Assembly: GCA_032871835.1 (NCBI GenBank)
Contig: CM065299.1
Location: 29,157,074 to 29,221,073 of the forward strand
From: Dipteronia dyeriana
Taxonomy: Eukaryota > Streptophyta > Magnoliopsida > Sapindales > Sapindaceae
Length of the DNA stretch: 64,000 bases
Reading direction: 5' to 3'
The notes below the pieces were generated by a model. It was not told where the DNA came from. It made no database searches and was given only the letters and a program-made list of their open reading frames with translations. The position numbers and the translations under genes are program-made. Of the stretch, positions 57,091-64,000 are shown in pieces (the stretch's first letter is position 1; the number at the start of each line of letters is the position of its first letter).

Positions 57091-57985
57091 TGTTGACGTT
57101 GATTTGTGGATGTATGAAAATTGTCAACAAGGATTGGATTTCAGCTATAATTTCAAAGAGAAAGAGAAAGAGAAGGAGAAAATAATTAGACACGAGTTTT
57201 TTACGTGGTAAAACTCCGATGACCAGAGAAACATCCACGGGTGGTTGAATGATCAACCAAGCAAAAATCCACTATGAAATAATATAATTACATTCCTCAA
57301 TCTCTCTTTCTTCTCTCTGTATTTTTCTATGATTGTTGTATATATCTTTCTTTGCGAGATTATGGGTCTATTTATATGTTTATAGAATCCTAATCTGCTT
57401 TGTACAAGTAATAGAAGATCTTTGTATTTAACTATGATTATTTACTTGCTTGAAACTGATTGTCTTCTTTCCTGTTTCGGAGTCTTGTATTGAGATCGAA
57501 TGGGACTCTAATAGTCCAATTAGGACTTATTTCCTTATAAGAGCTTAGTCTTTTTGAAGAAATAAAGTTGTTTCCTGATTGGGAACCTTTCCTGCTCGAT
57601 ATCATGTTCTCATTGAGATTCCTTTTTTATATGGATATTTTAAAGTATTTTAATGACCTGATCCATGTGAACTATGCACTGGGCTTTTTATTCAGTTTCT
57701 TTCATGTTTGTCCCGAGTAAAGACAATACCCGCTGGTCCCGAGTAACGTCATTTGATCCCAAGTAGAAATGTCATTTAAACAGCCCTGAGTTTCATTAAC
57801 TGATCCCGAGTAGTATATGACGTCGATTGACCCTGGACAGGTTTTGTTCAACATCTACTTACTCGGGTTTTCTCTTCTTCGGTGATGTCTTGTAGGATAT
57901 TTTATGAATGCCTATTCAGATTTCCACCTGGCAATTTATCCTCTTTGTTGATAACGTGTATGTACGATAAAATTCATATATGACA
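57091..57985 (-). repeat. TAT-3 5' LTR
   Basis: 895 bp; TGTCATATATGAATTTTATC ... ACGTCAACA in element sense. Matches 35427-36290. Confidence 0.9.
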
Positions 57986-59165
57986 CGTACCAATACTAAA
58001 AGCTATGTCGGGCCTACTAACAGTCAAGTATAGCAAGCTTTCTATCATGCCAAGATATAAACTTTGATCCACACTTTTTCCACTAGCATCCTTGTTAAGT
58101 TTCAATGTGGTACTCATAGGTGTGTTACAATGCTTGGCATTCTCAAGGCCAAATTTCTTCACTAGGTTCTTGGCATATTAGCTTGGGATATGAAGATCCC
58201 ATCATGCATTTGCTTGATTTGCAAGCCTAGGAAGTAATTGAGTTCATCAACCATGCTCATTTCAAACTCATGAGTGATGACATCAACAAATTGTTTAACT
58301 TTCAAGTTGTTTGTGGAACCAAAAACTATGTCATCATTATAAATTTGAGCTATGAATAGCTCATCTTTTGTACACTTGATGAACAAGGTCATGTCAACAC
58401 TTTCTTTAGAATAGCCATTGTTAACAAGATAAATAGTGAGAGACTCATACCAAGCCCTTGGTGCTTGTTTCAACCCATATAGAGCCTTTTTGAGACAATA
58501 AACATGATTGGGATGATATGGATCCACAAACCCCTTGAGTTGCTCAACAAACACTTTCTCTTGCAAGAAGCCATTGAGGAAGGCACTCTTAACATCCATT
58601 TGATGCAATTTAAACTTATGCACACAATAAATGGATAAGAGAATTGGGCAACGGGAGCAAAAGTCTCCTCAAAGTCGATACCCTCAATTTGTGAGTACCC
58701 TTATGCTACAAGTCTAGCCTTGTTCCGTACAATGTTTCAATCCTCATCGGATTTATTCCTATAGACCCACTTGGTGCCTATCACATTAGCGTTCTTAGAC
58801 CTAGGAACTAGAGTTTAAACCTCATTACTTTCAAATTGATTTAGCTCTTCTTGCATAACAAGTACCCAAAACTCATCACTTAAAGGTTTATCAACCTTTT
58901 GGGGTTCAATTTTAGAGGTGTAACAAGTATAGCTAAATTGATTTGCTAATTGATGTCTAGTCCTAACACCTTCATTCATATCTTCAATGATGTCACTCTT
59001 GTTATGAAGATGTCTAACCCAAGGAACAGGTTCCTTAGAGTCCAAAGTATAATCTCCATCAAGAAATTGAGAGACCTCTTTCTCAAGATTTGACTTTTCA
59101 TCACTTGAAGTCTCACCAATCTTCTCCTAGGGAGAATCATCAACCGTACTAATCTCCTCATCATG
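57986..59165 (-). pseudogene. pol: SIR-2 reverse transcriptase, 5' of the TAT-3 insertion
   Basis: Reads GVRTRHQLANQFSYTCYTSK, EELNQFESNEV, a broken middle (58815-58625), then [36 protein letters not shown] and the active site YNDDIVFGS (YNDD for YVDD; both Asp kept). Ends at LLYLTVSRPDIAFSIG at the TAT-3 boundary and continues at 35426. Stops replace Trp or Gln near 58815 and 58730. Confidence 0.86.
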
Positions 59166-59169
59166 GTTA

Positions 59170-60479
59170 CTAACCTAAGGGCCTACAACCATCTACGATC
59201 ACATTGGATGATTCCATAACACTTCGTGTCTTCAAAATAAAAACTCTATAGGCCTTACTATTTAGAGCATAGCCAGTGAAAATCCCCTCATCACTTTTAG
59301 CATCAAACTTGCCAAGTTGATCATGGTCATTTAAAATGTAACACTTGCTTCCAAATTAGTGGAAGTAACTAACATTTGGCTTCCTACCCTTCCACAATTC
59401 ATAAGAGATTTGCCTAGTGCCGGGCCTTAAAAACACTATATTTTCTATATAACAAGTTGTATTCACTGCCTCGGCCCAAAGATTCCTAGAAACATTGTTG
59501 CTAAGCAACATCACATGAGCCATCTCTTGAAGGACCCTATTCTTCCTCTCTACAACTCCATTTTATTGAGAAGTTCGAGGAGCCGAGAACTCATGGGAGA
59601 TTCCAAGACTATCACAAAATTTTCATAGCAAACATTTTCAAATTCTCTCCCATGGTCACTCCTAATTCTCTTAATGCATTTTATGTGTGAATCCTTCTCA
59701 TTTTGAATTTTAGTGCAAAGCTTTTTAAAAATTTCAAAAGTTTCAGATTTTTCTTTAAGAAAGTAGGTCCATGTAAATCTAGAAAAATCATCAACACACA
59801 CAACGATGTACCTCTTACCATCGAGACTCTCGGTTTGCATGGGACCCATAAGGTCCATATGAAGAAACTCTACTGGCTCCTTGGTGGCAAGATACTTACC
59901 CTTTTTATGCACACTCTTAGTTTGCTTTCCTTGTTGACAAGGTCCACACACTCCCTCAATCCTATTTCCAAACTTAGGAAGGTCTCTCACAACATTCAAC
60001 CTCTCAAGAACTTTCAAGTCTTTAAAATTCATATCACCTAACCTTTGATGCCATAATTCAACTTGATCACAACTAGACAAATTGCAAGAGATGCCATTGG
60101 AATCAAAACAATAACAATTGTCACTTGATCTCTTGCCTTTCAATAGAACTTGTCCATCTTCTATTAGAATAGAGCAATCAACTTTGCCAAACATAACCGA
60201 AAGCCCTTCATCACTTAAATGTGATATGCTAATAAGATTGGCTTGCAAGCCATCTACATAAAGAGCATTAGGCAAGGAGGGCAAACCGGGGATGAAAATG
60301 TTTCCTTTTCCTAGAACCTTCTTACGTGAACCATCACCAAAGATGACAAATCCAACATCCTCAATCATAAAAGTTTCAAAGAAACTCTTGTTTCCGGTCA
60401 TGATAAATTTAAAACAATTCGGCCTTATGTGATCTTCAACACCACAATAATGACAAGTGGGAGTAAAGTAAGAATTCAT
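59170..60479 (-). pseudogene. pol: SIR-2 zinc knuckle and integrase; protease active site deleted
   Basis: The frame opens with the second gag knuckle CHYCGVEDHIRPNC (about 60465-60420) and jumps within a few residues to MTGNKSFFETF, so the W-LDSGCSRH protease motif present in SIR-1 is missing without loss of frame. Then FVIFGDGSRKKVLGKGNIF, HHCC (LWHQRLGDMNFK ... GVCGPCQQGKQ; the second His reads Asp), HMDLMGP, RSDHGREFEN. A frameshift near 59620 precedes the catalytic Glu region (LLNKMELxRG). C-terminal part is broken to about 59170. Confidence 0.84.
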
Positions 60480-62298
60480 ACCATATCCTTATGCAAGCAT
60501 GGAAGACTTCCCTCTCCTTTGAGTTGTCCTTTGATGTTGAGCCGAATCTCTTCCTTGAAAGACCTTTTATGATTGAGCCAAATTAACTCTCCCTCTTGGT
60601 TGTGAGTGAAAGACCCTTTGTTGACTTTGAGAGCTCCTTGGAGGTTAAGGTCTTGTTTTATGAGCTCTAGCTTTTGGTGGATGTGTTTTAGCTTGAGACT
60701 TTGTTTGAGCTTGCTTTGATGATTCCCCAACCTCATTTGATCTCATTTATTGGTGTGACTCTTGAACCTCTTTGTCCTCTTGACTCTTGACAAAGATGGT
60801 CTTCTTCAAGGAAATGGCATCCTTGCCTTCCACATATCCTAAGCCCGTATTATCACTAGGACTTTTTCCAGATGATAGCATATTGTCAAGTTTCTCGGTT
60901 CCGGATGTCATCTTGGCAACCAATTCCTTTGCTTCCCTAAGCTCAATCTTCAAGTTCTCTTAACTCTTCTTAGTGATCACAAGCTCCAATTTCAAGCTCT
61001 CTTCTAACTATTTTCCACTCATCACTTTCTCACTCAAGCTAGTTATCTTAAAAGTCAACTCTCGATTCTCCTTTTTCAACTTGAATCTCTTTCTTCTCTT
61101 TCAATCTAGACTTTTCAAAAAACCTCATGAAGTCTATGTAGTCCATTTCCTTATCAATCTCAAACCTAGAGTTAGAAGAGGTACTCTCATCACTAGAGTC
61201 ATCTACTTCTTCCTTATCACTCACAACTTCATTGCCATTGTGAGATGTTGTGAAGGCAATGAAGTTTGCAACTCTATCTTCATCATCCGAAGATTTTTCT
61301 TCCTCTTCTAAGTCTTCACTATCACTCTAAGTGGCCGCCATCACCTTCTGCTTTTTCTTTTTCTTCAAATTTGCACATTCTGAAGCAATGTGACCAAAAC
61401 CACTGCATTCATAGCACTGAATTCCCTTCTTGGAATCACTTTCTTGAGAATTTTCAATCTTCTTGAAGGGAGTTTTCCTTTTCACTTCCTTTCCCTTTAA
61501 CCCAAAACCTTTCCTCTCAAATTTCATGAATTTCTTGAATCTTTTAACCATGAGGGCCATTTCTTCATCTGAGTCCTCATCATCTTATTCAACCTTAGTG
61601 GTCTTCAAGGTAATGCTATTTTGCTTCTTCTGAGGTGTAGGTGAGGTGTTCCATCTTGACTCATAAGCTAGAAGTCTTCCAATGACTTCACTTGGCTTCA
61701 TATTCTTGTACTCAATATTATCTTCAAGTGCCGTCACCTTTGATTCGAACCTTGACGGAAGTGACCTCATAATTTTTTGGTTGACTCTCCTATCTGAATA
61801 AGGGTCACCAATTTGATGGCTTTGGTTTACAATATCCATCAACTTCACTTGAAAGTCATTGAAGCATTCATGCTCCTCCATTCGAATCATCTCAAATTGC
61901 ATTTGGAGGACTTGGAGCTTTGAGTCATTGACTACCTCGGTTCCCTCATGTGCCATTTGAAAAATGTCTCAAGCCTCCTTTGCAATCCTAATGTTTTGGA
62001 CCAACTTGTATTGATTATCGTCCATGGAGCAAAGGATGGCATGCATGGCCTTGTTGTTTCACTTGGATGCTTCAAATTCTTGAGTACTCCAACTAGACTT
62101 GGGCTTGAGAGCTTCTACACCATCGTCATTGGTCATTGTTGGAGGAATATACCCATCTTCAATAGCCATCTAAGCACGGTCATCTATTTGGCAAAGATAG
62201 GCTTCTATCTTGCCCTTTCAAGAAGCATAATTCACCCCATTGAGCAAATGGGGTCTTGTGCTTGAGGCTCCCTCATGACTATTTCCGTTTCCACTCAT
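60480..62298 (-). pseudogene. gag: SIR-2 gag
   Basis: ATG at 62298 (MSGNGNSHEGASSTRPHLL) about 120 bp after the PBS. Copia gag domain with VVNDSKLQVLQMQF, LMDIVNQSHQIG and KIMRSLPSRFESKV, then KRFKKFMK, CCHC knuckle CYECSGFGHIASEC (about 61418-61377), an acidic linker and a coiled-coil region (61150-60750). At least five Trp codons of the N-terminal domain are TGA or TAG (near 62223, 62170, 62065, 61970, 61330). Confidence 0.84.
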
Positions 62299-62422
62299 AG
62301 TGTTTGAGGGTAATAAATGTTATGAAGATGCAAATGTAATGCAACACATAAAATGCAAACAACCAAAATGCACAAGGTAAGACACACACAGTGCACAGAT
62401 CACCTAAGTATATCTAGGCATC

Positions 62423-62437
62423 GACTCTGATACCAAT
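62423..62437 (-). promoter_or_regulatory. SIR-2 primer-binding site
   Basis: Element sense ATTGGTATCAGAGTC next to the 5' LTR end; initiator tRNA-Met type. Confidence 0.82.
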
Positions 62438-63957
62438 TGAAAGTTCACTAAAAACGTGTGTGTCTATAACCTAAAGAGGGGTGAATAGGTTTTAATTCGA
62501 TAGATTACCAATTTTGCGATTCTACCCCATTCTACTAAGTGTTCTCGCAAGAGACAACAAACATAAAACAGTAACAACACATAATATATACGTGGAAACC
62601 CTCCAAATAGGAAAAATCACGGGCTGTTTAGTGCGCCAAACTCGATCCTCAAAATCCACTATTGAAAGAAAGTTTACAACCTAGATTGACCTCAAGTCTA
62701 ACCTTCCAGTTACTAACCCTTTCACTCTACCCAACGGGCCTTAATAGTGATTTTGGATCACCAACCTTGTGCACTAACCGTATAGCCACAAGCTTAACCA
62801 ATAATGAAGAGATAATGGCAACCTAAGTGAATATGCAAGAATATTTTATATGCAAAAATGCTAGGTCAAGACATTCATGCTTATCTAGGATTAATAACAA
62901 CAATTAAAGCACATCCTAGTTATCAATGTTCTAAAATGCAAAGGCAAGAAGAATTAGCTAGAAGGGTAAAACCGTCCTAAATTCTAGCTATCACAAATTA
63001 ATGCATCTCAACCAACAATCAATACATAAGCATGTCATAAAAGCAATTAACCATACAAGCAAGCATTTAATAAGCAATAGAGACTACAACCCTAGGTATT
63101 CATGTCTTTGTAATGAAACTATGAAGTCTAGAGCATGTAGAAATTACCTAGTCAACAAGAAGATGATGCTTCATGCTTGAATGATCCTAGAATGAAGCTA
63201 GATGATCATGAGATGAAGTTGGGTTGATTAAAAATGAGTGTTTGGGAGTCCCTCTCTCTCTAGAAAAGCTAGAACACAAAAAAAATGGTTTCTTGGACTT
63301 TTAAAAACCAAAGAGAAGAGAAGAGAATATATATATATATATGGTGCCCTACATAAAGTGGTGACGTTTTGGAATAAGGGCAACCAAATCCTATCAGGAC
63401 CACCGGCTGTACCGCGGTAAAGGCAAGTGTCCAAACCGTGGCACAGAGAGTGGTGCATCGCCTGGACAACGCTGCTCTGTAGGCCGTTGTGCATACAGGT
63501 GCACAGACAGCGGTCTCGACAGCATGCAATGCCTGAGAAACTCCGCTTGGGAGACCGCAGTGCATGAAACATGCACAGCCACAGTAGCCATAGCGTGTAG
63601 CCTCTGGTAAACACCGATGTGCAGACGGCGGCGTAGGCACTGCATAGAGAGCGGTCTGAGCTGTGGAACAGAGGAAAAAACTATTTTTTTAAGGCATAAA
63701 AATGCATTCAACACTTAAACAAAAATAAGACACACAAGGCACACAAAATGGCAAATAAGCATGGAAGCAAGATAATTAAAAGAAAATGCATGAGTGTGTG
63801 TGTGCACTAATACCTCTTCAATAAAAGTTAAGCAAGTGATTTTACCTTTGATGCTTGAGCTTGGTTATGAACAATGAAGCTCTAAACTACCCTTACATAT
63901 TTATCCCCAAATGTGGTTGTCAACGAAATAAGCCAATCAAACACAGAGGAACTTATA
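62438..63957 (-). repeat. SIR-2 5' LTR
   Basis: 1520 bp. Starts (element sense) at 63957 as TATAAGTTCC, the TGTA end having changed. GGGG at 62478-62481 sits where the 3' LTR has G17. Inverted-repeat block at about 63400-63660, TA-rich TATA region at 63326-63342. Confidence 0.9.
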
Positions 63958-64000
63958 GGAAGCATTGAGGATAAGCTCCGTGCTAGCCTAGATCTCTTAG
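63958..64000 (+). pseudogene. pol: TAT-2 integrase, continuation after SIR-2
   Basis: The first five bases are the GGAAG duplication; the following codons continue the 31200-32092 frame (SIEDKLRASLDLL), a typical gypsy integrase C-terminal stretch. Cut by the window end. Confidence 0.75.

Larger units (their letters stand above)
35427..57985 (-). mobile_element. TAT-3: Tat-like Ty3/gypsy element with antisense ORF and nested NON-2
   Basis: LTRs 57091-57985 (5') and 35427-36290 (3'), TGTCATAT...GTCAACA. PBS-like sequence at 57070-57090 and PPT TAAGGGGGTAT at 36291-36301. The pol genes on - strand include a second RNase H. A spliced accessory ORF lies on + strand between pol and the 3' LTR. 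Flanks CACAC (35422-35426) and CGTAC (57986-57990) are a decayed target duplication, supported by the SIR-2 RT frame, which is continuous when one copy is removed. NON-2 interrupts the region downstream of pol. Confidence 0.87.
32093..63957 (-). mobile_element. SIR-2: Sirevirus-type Ty1/copia element with nested TAT-3 and NON-2
   Basis: LTRs 62438-63957 (5') and 32093-33620 (3'). Perfect 5-bp target duplication GGAAG at 32088-32092 and 63958-63962. PBS ATTGGTATCAGAGTC and PPT GCCAAAAGGGGAGAT. Gene order gag, (protease lost), integrase, RT, RNase H. The LTR is a different family from SIR-1 and NON. No env-like ORF in the tail. TAT-3 sits between RT and RNase H. Confidence 0.9.
25348..64000 (+). 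mobile_element. TAT-2: Tat-like Ty3/gypsy retrotransposon, interrupted by SIR-2 and running off the window
   Basis: 5' LTR at 25348-26499, then PBS-like sequence, gag, protease, RT, RNase H, a second archaeal-type RNase H and integrase, all on + strand. The double RNase H is the mark of the Tat lineage. SIR-2 interrupts the integrase C-terminal region at 32093-63957 and the frame resumes at 63958. The 3' half is outside the window. Confidence 0.85.

Overview
This window looks like intergenic DNA from a large, repeat-rich plant genome, probably a eudicot. It is AT-rich and shows no convincing host gene. Almost every base can be assigned to LTR retrotransposons inserted into one another, plus one small DNA transposon. 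The plant call rests on Tat-type Ty3/gypsy elements with two RNase H domains, Sirevirus-type Ty1/copia elements primed by initiator tRNA-Met, plant-retroelement-specific accessory ORFs and a hAT-type non-autonomous element. The species cannot be named from the sequence. Element names used here (TAT-1/2/3, SIR-1/2, NON-1/2, hAT-N, CPX) are local labels.

Left block (1-22870): the 3' part of a Tat-like gypsy element on the + strand (TAT-1) carries a spliced antisense accessory ORF and a 3' LTR at 21712-22870. A Sirevirus-type copia element (SIR-1, 1102-20430, - strand) lies in an exon of that ORF, flanked by TAGCC/TGGCC. SIR-1 keeps protease, integrase, RT and RNase H but lacks the first two-thirds of gag. 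Inside SIR-1 lies NON-1 (3957-13785, - strand), a related element with gag and an extra ORF but no pol.

Middle (22871-25347): AT-rich DNA with a 991-bp hAT-type element (8-bp target duplication CATGCAAG) and an LTR end plus primer-binding site of an otherwise unrecognised copia-type element.

Right block (25348-64000): a four-level nest. TAT-2 (+ strand, 5' LTR 25348-26499) is split by SIR-2 (32093-63957, perfect GGAAG duplication). SIR-2 is split inside its RT/RNase H region by TAT-3 (35427-57985). TAT-3 is split by NON-2 (39775-50454, + strand, perfect TTCTT duplication), a second copy of the pol-less family. The TAT-2 integrase frame resumes in the last 43 bases of the window.

How the parts relate: SIR-1 and the NON family share LTR ends, the primer-binding site and the polypurine tract. 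SIR-1 has pol without a complete gag, whereas NON-1 and NON-2 have gag without pol. This is the pattern expected of a trans-mobilised family with its helper lineage. In place of pol the NON family has a segment of about 0.45 kb with a conserved 101-codon ORF. In the env-like position it has a roughly 350-codon ORF resembling the plant transposon-protein domain. TAT-1 and TAT-3 each carry an antisense ORF with spliceosomal introns and its own promoter-like region. These are the main candidates for an interesting system here. All element genes carry stops or frameshifts, and many are Trp-to-stop or Gln-to-stop changes typical of methylation decay.
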